Shown here in pieces: positions 36,119 to 44,800 of a DNA stretch of 61,194 nucleotides (position 1 is its first letter; each line of letters starts with the position of its first letter). Source of the DNA: an uncultured Elusimicrobia bacterium. Its GTDB lineage: Bacteria > Elusimicrobiota > Elusimicrobia > Elusimicrobiales > UBA9959. Below the pieces are notes generated by a model that searched no databases, was not told where the DNA came from, and was given only the letters and a program-made list of their open reading frames with translations. Made by a program: the position numbers and the translations under genes. Where the stretch lies: the NCBI GenBank assembly GCA_903917735.1, contig CAIXBR010000094.1, forward strand, positions 1 through 61,194, in the 5' to 3' direction.

Positions 36119-38089
36119 TCAGGGCAGGTCTAAAACGCGGTACTCACCCGGTTCCAGGGCGCCGCTGAAGCCCGCCTGCGGCAGCTCAACTCGGGTGGAA
36201 TTCCAGGTCACATTCCCTACTATCGCCTTGCGCAAGCCCGGCTTGTCCTTGGAGGTCAGGGTATAGCCGGCCCAATTCTGGCCGGGGCCCGGCCACAGCG
36301 GCTGAATATCGTAATCCCCCAGCTCGGCGCGCACCTTCGCCGCCAGGGCCAATACTTCCTGGTAAGTCTTTTTAACCTGCGGGTCCCCGCCATACCAATT
36401 TATGGAGCAAGGAGCGCTGAAAGGCAGCGGCTTATTCTCCGTGGGGATCTCGGCGTCATAACCTATCTCCGCGCCGGAATACATCATGACGGCGCCGGGG
36501 TAAAGCATCGTAAGGGCCAGCTCCGCCGGCAGGCGTTTGCCGTAAACCTTCTCCGGCGCTCCCTCATCGTGGTTGCCGGCGAACAGTACCGCCCCCGCGC
36601 CGCCGCTCTGCCAGGCCAGGAACGCCGCCCTGTTCACGGCGCTCTGCACCGTGGAGTCGTTGCCGGATTCCGTGGCGTTGTACCAGCCGGTCTGCCCCTC
36701 GGGCCGCGCGTCCTCGCTCTTGCTGTAGATGGTGTCGAAGCCGCAGGCGCCCAGGTCCTCCTGGTAGGCGTAGGCCTCCGCCATGAAAGCCGCGGAGGGC
36801 TTGGCCGCCTTCACGGTCCAGATAAGCTGGCGGTAGAACTCCCCGGACGGCATGCTTTTAGCCCAGGTGCGGGCGAAAACGTTGTTCAGCGCCAGGTAGG
36901 CCATGTCCACGCGGAAGCCGTCCACGTCGAACTTGGTGACCCAGCCCTTGATTATGGCGGTCATCCTGTCGCGCAGATTCTGGTTGGAGTAGTTTATCTG
37001 CGCGGTGTCTATCCAACTAGCCACGCCGCCGCCGTACTCGAAACCGCCGTGGTGCACGCAGTACTTGGAGCCGTTCCAGTAACTTTCGAAATAGCCGTCC
37101 TTCGGGCAGGCCCCGTCGTAGCGGAAGCTGACGAAATAGTCCGGGTTCTCGGCCAGCAGCTTCGAATCCAGCGAGGTATGGTTAACCACAAAATCCACTA
37201 TCACCTTCAGCCCCGCCTGGTGCGCCTTACCGACAAAATTCCTAAAATCCTCTTCCGTTCCCAGATCGGGGTTTACGGTGGAGTGGTCGCTTATCGAATA
37301 CGGAGAGCCACCGCCGGTGCCGGTCTGGCCGCGCACGCCTATGGGAAGGATACCCATGGGCCACACCGCGTCGAACCCCATGCGCTTTATGACTTCGAAA
37401 TCCGAGGCCTGGAAGTCGCGGAAGAACAGGGCCTGGCCGGTGTCGGAGGGCGACTTGAAGCCTGAGGCGGAATGTCTGCCTTCCAGGTTGTAAGCGCGCG
37501 GGAAAAGTTCGTAGATGCGGGCCTTCTTGGCCCAGGCCGCCAGATCGTATTTCTCCATGTTGACCTGCAGGCCTGAAACATAATTTTCGAGTATAGCGTT
37601 AAGGCGGTCGTTCTTCTCCAGGCCGGGCAGGGAGGAAGCCCTGAGGTCCGCAAGCGAGCGGCGCAGGTCCGAGGTCCAGGCCACGGGCTTGAGCAGCGCG
37701 TCCAGGTAGTTGAAGTAATCGTCCTGCTGGCCTGAGAAGGCCTCCGCGCCGTATTTCCCCTCCAGCTCTTTTTTGGTCCAGAGAAAGCCTTCAAGCCCCA
37801 CGCTCTGCGCCTGCGCGGTCCAGCCTTCCTTGGCGTTCTTGAACATAAACTGACGCAGCTGCGGGGTGGAACCGTTCCACTCACCGGAAGAAAGCACTTC
37901 CTTCATCTGGCGCAGGAAATCGACCGAGGCATCGCGCGGAGCGGCGCGGGCAAAGTCTCCGGCCTGCGCCGCCGGCAGGCCGCCGTCAAAAAGCGCCGAC
38001 GCGTTTTCCCGCTCGGCTTCTCCGGACGCGAAAAGGCCGCATGGCAGAGCCAGCAGCAGCAGATAGATAAAATGACGGTACAACCTCAT
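36119..38089 (-). CDS. GH13 alpha-amylase family protein, exported
   Basis: 656 aa. Signal peptide MRLYRHFIYLLLLALPCGLFA. A helical N-terminal extension (about 25-180) precedes the catalytic barrel. The GH13 regions are LKVIVDFVVNHTS, DVDGFRVDMAYL (nucleophile Asp), AAFMAEAYAY (Glu) and VLFAGNHDEGAP (Asp). It should hydrolyse alpha-glucans or related sugars in the envelope or outside. First gene of a two-gene run with the cytoplasmic GH13. Confidence 0.9.
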   Translation of the reverse strand: MRLYRHFIYLLLLALPCGLFASGEAERENASALFDGGLPAAQAGDFARAAPRDASVDFLRQMKEVLSSGEWNGSTPQLRQFMFKNAKEGWTAQAQSVGLEGFLWTKKELEGKYGAEAFSGQQDDYFNYLDALLKPVAWTSDLRRSLADLRASSLPGLEKNDRLNAILENYVSGLQVNMEKYDLAAWAKKARIYELFPRAYNLEGRHSASGFKSPSDTGQALFFRDFQASDFEVIKRMGFDAVWPMGILPIGVRGQTGTGGGSPYSISDHSTVNPDLGTEEDFRNFVGKAHQAGLKVIVDFVVNHTSLDSKLLAENPDYFVSFRYDGACPKDGYFESYWNGSKYCVHHGGFEYGGGVASWIDTAQINYSNQNLRDRMTAIIKGWVTKFDVDGFRVDMAYLALNNVFARTWAKSMPSGEFYRQLIWTVKAAKPSAAFMAEAYAYQEDLGACGFDTIYSKSEDARPEGQTGWYNATESGNDSTVQSAVNRAAFLAWQSGGAGAVLFAGNHDEGAPEKVYGKRLPAELALTMLYPGAVMMYSGAEIGYDAEIPTENKPLPFSAPCSINWYGGDPQVKKTYQEVLALAAKVRAELGDYDIQPLWPGPGQNWAGYTLTSKDKPGLRKAIVGNVTWNSTRVELPQAGFSGALEPGEYRVLDLP

Positions 38090-38192
38090 TCTTTAGAGTT
38101 TACTGCTGGAAATGGCGAGTGGCAAGGGCTGAAAGGACCGTGTTTATTGCCCTAAAGGCCTAAGGGAACAAATCGCAGCTGAAAGCCGGAAA

Positions 38193-38265
38193 GCAGCGGA
38201 AGGCAACGGAACGCAAGAAAGCGGAAAAACTTCCTCCCTTCTTACCTTCGGTTGCCTTGCGCTGC
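38193..38265. repeat. long-loop inverted repeat in intergenic region
   Basis: GCAGCGGAAGGCAAC at 38193-38207 and GTTGCCTTGCGCTGC at 38251-38265 pair at 14 of 15 positions across a 43-nt loop. The 194-bp region between the Cache protein and the exported amylase is otherwise purine-rich on one side and pyrimidine-rich on the other. It could shape the amylase leader or end the Cache gene. Confidence 0.5.
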
Positions 38266-38282
38266 TCTCTTTCTTTTGCCGT

Positions 38283-39230
38283 CTACTGAGCCGCGTCCTG
38301 CTCTGTTTCCTTATCTTTAAGCCAATATACGGCCAGGCGGTAGCTTATAATGCCGAAAATAAATATCAGGAGCATGCCGGAGACTACGACCCGCAGCGCC
38401 CAGGGAGGAATATTCCTCGCGGGCATGTCGGCCGCATCCATGATCTCATATATCCACCATTTGGAGCCGCCGACGTTAGAAATGGAAGCTAGGTAAGTGC
38501 GCCCCTTGAAATTCACTTCGCTGGTAAAAGTGGGCGTGTCGCGTTCCGTTGCCACGGAAAGCATCTTTATAACTTCAGCCGGCGCTTTCAGGCCGGGCTT
38601 TACAATGGACATGCTCATGGAATCCGCTATTATCTGGCCGCCCACGTCCACAAGTCCGAAATTCCCGCGCGAGTTGCGCCCCATAAGCCGCACCACCTCT
38701 CCGATGTAGGCAAGGCTGAGCCGCCCGGCCAGGAAATATTCCGCCTTGCCGCCCTTCAGCAAAGGCTCGGAGAGCACCAGCGCCGGAGGCGTATATTCGC
38801 CGTATTCCACCGCGCCGGCCGGGGCAAGGGTCTGTTTAGCCTCGGCCAGCGCCGGGCTTTTGGAATACTCAACGGGGGCCTTCACACTTTTGTCGGCCGA
38901 AAAGCGCGCCAGTTCGGAGCCTGTCGGGCCGAGCAGGGCCAGCTCCGAATAGATAAATGGATTTTCCTTTACATGCCGCTCCAACTCCGCTTTAAGCCCG
39001 GCTGCGCTGCCAGCGCGGCTGGCCGTTATGCGCGCCAGGCTGTAATTCAGGTTAAGCACGTCGGAAATTATGCCCGCCCCGGTCACGGTGCGCAGCTCCA
39101 GGTAGCGGAGGGTGTCATTCTTCTGCAGCTCCCCCGCGCCGTAGATAAAGTGCCTGCTTAATATCATGAAAGGCACCAGAAACAGCGCCACCACGGCGGT
39201 GACGAATTTATATTTATTATTACCGTTCAT
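38283..39230 (-). CDS. membrane-bound Cache-type sensor without output domain
   Basis: 315 aa. Membrane helices at about 8-28 and 275-298 flank an extracytoplasmic domain of about 240 residues with dCache-like pattern (NPFIYSELALLGPTGSELARF, then a membrane-distal part, NFGLVDVGGQIIADSM, GRTYLASISNVGGSKWWIYEIMD). The cytoplasmic tail is only about 15 residues (KDKETEQDAAQ), so no kinase, cyclase or MCP part exists. Its signal must be passed by interaction. It is 3 bp after the glycosyltransferase-like gene and probably in its operon. Confidence 0.75.
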   Translation of the reverse strand: MNGNNKYKFVTAVVALFLVPFMILSRHFIYGAGELQKNDTLRYLELRTVTGAGIISDVLNLNYSLARITASRAGSAAGLKAELERHVKENPFIYSELALLGPTGSELARFSADKSVKAPVEYSKSPALAEAKQTLAPAGAVEYGEYTPPALVLSEPLLKGGKAEYFLAGRLSLAYIGEVVRLMGRNSRGNFGLVDVGGQIIADSMSMSIVKPGLKAPAEVIKMLSVATERDTPTFTSEVNFKGRTYLASISNVGGSKWWIYEIMDAADMPARNIPPWALRVVVSGMLLIFIFGIISYRLAVYWLKDKETEQDAAQ

Positions 39231-39233
39231 GTT

Positions 39234-40433
39234 TTAGCCCTTCCTTTTATTCCCCGGCGTCCCTGCGGTCTTACTGGAACCCGCGACTTTCCTGGCGGCC
39301 CACTTGTCTATCTCCGCTTCCAGCCAGGCCAGCGTCTCCTGCAAACCGAACCCGGCCAGGGCGCAGAGCCCCCACAAAGACAAAAGATAATAGCGCAGCT
39401 CCACCCCGCCTACCGGCAGCACCTGTTTTATAGCCGCCATAGGCAGCACAGGCAGTACAGCCGCCGTCATAAATAAAAGCAGCGGGTCTTTCTTCAGGGC
39501 GAAAGCCGCGTAAAAGCCGAGAAAAACAAGAACGACAAGGAATTTATAGTAGAAAACGCGCGGCAGTTCGTAGGCCAAAGCCCTGCCAAGCCCGCTGAAG
39601 ATCCCGCTGAAAGCCCCGGCCGGCCCGTCCCTGAATACGAAGGCGGCCGCGCCCAGCGGCCCCTGCGGCTTGGCAACGGCCGGATTATAGCCGTATCGGT
39701 CTATGTTCGCCAGGCTCCGCAGGCCCAGCCCCTGCGAATAGAAAAAATTACCGTAATGCGCCTTCTGGTAAACGGCGTAGGGCAGCGCCAGCGCTAAAGC
39801 CACCACCAGCGCCAGGCCGGCGGCCTTCAGCTGCGCGGCCTGCCGCTTGGCCGCCCAGCCAAGCCCCGCGATAAGGAACATAGTCCAGGCCGCGTCTATC
39901 CGGCTCAGGCAGGCCATGCCGCCAAAAAGCCCCGCCAGCAGCGCGGAACGCCTGGAAGGAACCGGCGCACCGGCGTAATGCCAGAACAGCAGCAGGAACA
40001 AAAGTGCGTACAGGTGCGAGCTGCCCTGCATGGCGTAGTAGCCCATGAACGGGTTCGCGCCCAGAAAAAAACACGCCATACCGGCGCAGACGGCCCCAAA
40101 GCGCGCGCGCAGAACGAATAAAGTGACAAAGAACATAAGAGTGTAAACGGCCAGCCCCTCCGCACGTACGGCCGCGTCCGGGTCGGCACCGGCCGCCATG
40201 GCCAGTTTCAGCGCGAAAACAGGCACGGGTTCGGCTAGGGAGGAATTATAAAAAAAAGAGGACCTTTCCGCCATCAGCGAGCGGGAGGCGGCCTCGCGCA
40301 GGGGCTCATGCCGGTACACCTGCCAGCACACCGTGATATTGTAAGAAAGGGCCACCCCCGCCAGGGCGAATATTACATTGCGGAAGACGCGCGGTATATC
40401 AGTTCTGGAAAGTATGTCCGTCAGATCCGCCAT
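39234..40433 (-). CDS. polytopic membrane protein, GT-C glycosyltransferase-like
   Basis: 399 aa from the ATG at 40433 (MADLTDILSRTDIPRVF); an upstream start to 40580 would run through the promoter of the divergent gene. About ten membrane helices, with the loop RSSFFYNSSLAEPVPVF after the first helix and LGANPFMGYYAMQGSSHLYA in the next. The layout fits GT-C enzymes (ArnT/PMT-like) but the diagnostic Asp pair is not obvious, so activity is unproven. Divergent from the RNA methyltransferase; the Cache protein follows by 3 bp. Confidence 0.55.
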   Translation of the reverse strand: MADLTDILSRTDIPRVFRNVIFALAGVALSYNITVCWQVYRHEPLREAASRSLMAERSSFFYNSSLAEPVPVFALKLAMAAGADPDAAVRAEGLAVYTLMFFVTLFVLRARFGAVCAGMACFFLGANPFMGYYAMQGSSHLYALLFLLLFWHYAGAPVPSRRSALLAGLFGGMACLSRIDAAWTMFLIAGLGWAAKRQAAQLKAAGLALVVALALALPYAVYQKAHYGNFFYSQGLGLRSLANIDRYGYNPAVAKPQGPLGAAAFVFRDGPAGAFSGIFSGLGRALAYELPRVFYYKFLVVLVFLGFYAAFALKKDPLLLFMTAAVLPVLPMAAIKQVLPVGGVELRYYLLSLWGLCALAGFGLQETLAWLEAEIDKWAARKVAGSSKTAGTPGNKRKG

Positions 40434-40509
40434 TTTTTTGGGATTCCCCTTCGTATTATGTAGTATATAAAACAAAGACGGTAAAATATAAGGCTTTTTT
40501 GAGGTTCCT

Positions 40510-41790
40510 ATGCGCGAAATAACACTTGAATTTAAAAAAATAGTCGGCGAAGGCAAGGCCCTGGGCAGAAGCGAGGGCAAGGTGGTGTTCTGCTACGGCG
40601 TCCTGCCTGACGAAACCGCCCGCGTGCGCGTCACTTTCGAAAAGAAGAACTTCGCCGAGGCCGAGCTGCTGGAAATAATCACCCCCTCCCCCAAGCGCGT
40701 GGCCCCGAAAGAGGACCATTACCTGAGTTGCTCACCCTGGCAGGTTATGGAGTACGGCTTCCAGTGCGAAACCAAGAAAGGGATCATTGAAGACCTGCTT
40801 TACCAGACCACCAAGGAAACCATCCGCCTGGATAAGTTCTACGGCGCGGCCGAAGCCTTCGGCTACCGGACCAAGATAGAGTACAGCTTCACCGGCGAGC
40901 CGGGCGCGCTGTCCTTCGCCTTCCACAAGCGCGGCAATTACCGCGAAAAATACCTGCTGCCGCAGGGCTGCGCGCTGATTAGCCCGGCGGCGAACGCCCT
41001 GGCGCTGAAGATACTGGGCGTGATAAACGGCCTGAAACTTTCCACAGCGGACCTTAAAACGCTGATCATACGCGAGGCCAAGAACCCCGGCTCGCGCGTG
41101 GCCGCGCTGTACATGAAGCGCCAGGACATAGAGCTGCCGGACATGAACTTCGAGGGCATGGACGGCTTCCTGGCCATCTACTCCAACCCCATCAGCTCGG
41201 TCAGCCAGGTGGACGGCATTGTAAAAGCCTGGGGCAACGACTTCGTCACCGAGGAGCTGCTCGGCAGCAAGTTCTCCTACGGCTTCGACTGTTTCTTCCA
41301 GAACAACATGGCGCTCTTCGAAGAGGCGCTGAAGGAAATACGCGCGGCCTCGTTTAAATGCGGGAAACTCGTGGACCTTTACTCCGGCGTGGGCGTGATA
41401 GGCCTGACCCTGCGGGACCTGGCGGACAAGGTGCTGGCCGTGGAGGCCTCCCCCAACTCGGCCAAGTACGCCGCGCTGAACGCGCAGGCCAACAACGCCA
41501 CTAATTTCGAGATGGTCTGTTCGATGTCGGAGAAGGCGGACGGCGGTCTGTTCGACGGCACGGACATCCTGGTGCTGGACCCGCCCCGCGCGGGCCTGCA
41601 CAACAAGGTGATAAAGCGGATAATGGAAATCCTGCCCAAACGGATAATCTACCTATCCTGCAACCCCATCACGCAGGGCCGCGACGCGGCTTTCTTCCTG
41701 GAGAAGTACAAGATCATCCGCTCCGCCGGCTTCGACTTCTACCCCAACACCCCCCACGCCGAAACTCTGCTGGTCTTCGAAAGGGAATAG
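40510..41790 (+). CDS. TrmA/RumA-family uracil-C5 RNA methyltransferase
   Basis: 426 aa. N-terminal TRAM-like beta barrel (about 1-58), central insert, C-terminal SAM fold with VDLYSGVGVIGLTL, the QNNMALFEEAL segment, LDPPRAG and the catalytic Cys in YLSCNPITQGRDA. The usual four-cysteine Fe-S motif (C-x5-CGGC) is reduced to SCSPWQVMEYGFQCE, so a cluster is doubtful. It methylates C5 of a uracil in rRNA or tRNA; which one cannot be told. A GAGGT ribosome binding site precedes the ATG. Confidence 0.88.
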   Translation: MREITLEFKKIVGEGKALGRSEGKVVFCYGVLPDETARVRVTFEKKNFAEAELLEIITPSPKRVAPKEDHYLSCSPWQVMEYGFQCETKKGIIEDLLYQTTKETIRLDKFYGAAEAFGYRTKIEYSFTGEPGALSFAFHKRGNYREKYLLPQGCALISPAANALALKILGVINGLKLSTADLKTLIIREAKNPGSRVAALYMKRQDIELPDMNFEGMDGFLAIYSNPISSVSQVDGIVKAWGNDFVTEELLGSKFSYGFDCFFQNNMALFEEALKEIRAASFKCGKLVDLYSGVGVIGLTLRDLADKVLAVEASPNSAKYAALNAQANNATNFEMVCSMSEKADGGLFDGTDILVLDPPRAGLHNKVIKRIMEILPKRIIYLSCNPITQGRDAAFFLEKYKIIRSAGFDFYPNTPHAETLLVFERE

Positions 41791-41800
41791 GCTGCATAGA

Positions 41801-41840
41801 CAAAAAAAGCGCCCTGGCTTGAACACCGGGGCGTTTTTAT
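41801..41840. terminator. bidirectional terminator between convergent genes
   Basis: CGCCCTGG pairs with CCGGGGCG (one G-T pair), flanked by A7 on the left and T5 on the right, with one bulged G at the base of the stem. It ends the methyltransferase and, on the other strand, the giant fibre-like gene. Confidence 0.85.
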
Positions 41841-41856
41841 TTGGCTGATTAAAGTA

Positions 41857-44800
41857 TCAATTACACGACAAACACAACGAATAAGAATTGTGGGTGGCAA
41901 GCTGTGCTGCTGTACCCTCAGTACAAGTCGCTGCGTTCTCCAGTTTGATAATGCACCCGTGGCCTGCGCCATTCTGGCTCTCTATTCGTATCGCCAGGTC
42001 GCCACCACTAGCCTGGATGTCCACTGGAGCGGCCGTAGCCGTGGTACCTACGCTCAGCGTAGTACCCACGCTTGCCGCTCCCTCGAAATGATTCTTTGAG
42101 GTCGCACCTTTTGAGTACAAGTTATAGCTCTTTGTGGCGGTTACTCCGGACTGGTCGTTTATATATACGCCGTAATTATTGGTTATCCCGGTCGTCCCGG
42201 CGGGAGCGGAGTCAGCGTATATGGCGTATGAATTCGTCATAGTATTGCCGGTATAACTATAGTTCATACCATAAACGCCGTACGCGTTCGTTATGACCGA
42301 ATTGATCATAGGCTGGTCCTGGCTTACGGAGAAGTACCCGCCGAAAGCCTTGTCGACCGTGCCGGTATTGGTCTTATTTACCCCCCCGATCACGCCGGCG
42401 GCATACATAAGGTTACCGCTGTTCCGCGCTCTGGCGAGCGAATGGATGCCGCGCAGCATGGCGGAATTGTGGCTGTCGCCGTCCGGCATGGAGGCGATGA
42501 AACGCCCGCCCGTAGTGAAGTTATACATGTCGTTGGCGAGGGGCGCCAACTCCGAAACCACGTCCAGGCCTATATTATTCCCGTACGGGCCGGTAACGTC
42601 TCCGGTATAGTGCTCTAAAATGGTAACCGCCGAGAACGTGCTGAGGGCCGTAATGCCGTTGCCGACCGCAGAATGGCCGGCTATATACACATGGGTACTG
42701 ACGGTAATATAAGGCTGGGTCGGGATCGCAGTAGCTATAGTCCCGACGCCGAGGGTCGAAGCTCCGATCATGGTCGCGCCTATATTGCTCGCGTTATTCA
42801 CGCTGTTTCCGTTCATGTTCAGGTCGCTCGTCGCCGTGTCCACCCAGCCTCCGGATCCTCCGGTTATCCCGGTAAGGTGCGAGCCGTCGCCGTAGTACGC
42901 GGTGGCTGAGGAAATACCCGCTATAAAGATATTGCTGCTCACGTACACGCCGCCGTGGTAGACCGGATTGGAAGAGGAGATGGTCACCGCGGGGGCCAGC
43001 CCCAGTCCGCTGGCGTAAAGAACGCCGGTGGCCGACATCGAGGAGACTATGGCCCCCCCGGAGTCGCGCCAGATCTGCACATAGCCGTCGCCCAGCACGC
43101 CCTTTACATCCAGACTCACCGTGGGAGCTATTCCGACACCGACCTTGCCGCTATTGTCTATAGAAAGACCTTCATTATCGCCGTCCCCGGACAGCCAGTT
43201 ACCCCCGGTAGCCAGATTGCGCGTCATCGGGGTGCCGATCCAGCCGTTCAGGCCGGAGCCGTCGCCGTAGTACCTTGCGCTGGCGGCGATGTACACGCTG
43301 CTGGAAATATAAAGGCCGGTAGGCGAAGATGAGATGCCCACGAGCGGATTCAGACTGATTCTGTTTACGCCAAGTTCGCCGGCTACCGTCATGCTGGAGT
43401 AGGTTGTAATGGCCGCGTTGGCCGTTATGGAGGCCACATTGATCAGGTTAAAGGTGTTTAGGTTCAGGTCCTGCGTGGCCTTATGGTTGCCAAGGTTATC
43501 AGAGCCGTGAACCCCGGTAAGCTGGGAGCCGTCGCCGTAGTATTGGGTGGCTGAGGCTATGCCTACTATATAGACGTTGCTGCTCACGTAGACACCGCCG
43601 TTATAGACAGGGACGGAGGAGGATATCCACACTCCAGGGGTCAGCATGACTTGCGGAACGCCTATCCCCAAAACGCCCGCTACGGTCATACTGGAATAGG
43701 AAGTTATCTGCCCGTTCGCGGTAAGCCCGCCTGTATCCGTCATATTAGAAACCACACTGCCGCCGGAGTTGCGCCAGATCTGCGCGTAGCCGCCGTCGCT
43801 GCCGACCGCCTGCACGTCCAGCCGGGTAGCGGGGTCTACCGGGCCTATCCCTACGTTGCCGTCATTGCGAACCCGGAACAGCTGCGTGGTATCATTGCTT
43901 TCGGCCAGGAAAGCGTTGGTGGCAGAGGTATTGTCCGCGCCAAGAACCAACAGTTTGCTTGAAACGGAGTTGCTAGTGCCTATAGCCACGTTAGAGGAAG
44001 CCCCCATCGTATACACGGTGGTGGGGCCCACTCCCCAAAGGGCCGTACTGTCGGTAACTATTGAGCCGGTCAGCTCACTGCAGATGGAGCCATTACACCC
44101 AATAAAAACTGCGCCGGTGAACTTCAGAGTGCCGGCGGCGGTGTCCGAAGTATCGCCGATCTTTATACCGCCGTTAACATCCAGTCTGGCCCGTGGGGCG
44201 GAATTACCTATACCCACATTGCCGGAATTGACTACGAGATTTCCCGAGTTGACCACAAGCCCGGAGGAAACATACACGCCGGGCAAAGAGTTACTTATCG
44301 CCGTAAAAGCGGAGGTAGAAGTAAAAGTATTGCTGCCGGTGAACGTCTGAGTGGCGGCCAGTTTGGAGTAGCCGGCCGTCTGGTGGCTGCCCCAGCCATA
44401 AGCCGTATTCCAGTTGGTTATCTCCGGGTCGGTTACCGCGTGCGCGGGAGCCGCGGCGAAAACAGGGTCCGTCTCGACTGCAAGAAGGTTCTTCAGGCCG
44501 GAACCGTCGCCGTAGAACACACCGCCGGTAGTAACTGTCGCAACAGCAATGCCGGCGGAATTACGCCAGAACTGGACATAAGAGTCGCCGGCGCCCGCCT
44601 GCGCGTCCAGCGGCGCTCCGGCTGTGGCCCGACCCACCGCCATACTGGCAAGATTTACTATATAGCCGTTACCCGCATCGGAGCCGGCGACCAGAGTAGC
44701 CGCCAGGGTATCGATGGTGTTTCCCCCGCCGCCGCCGCCGACTATGCCGGTAAGCTGGGAGCCGTCGCCGTAATACCTGGTGGCGGAGGCTATGCCTACT

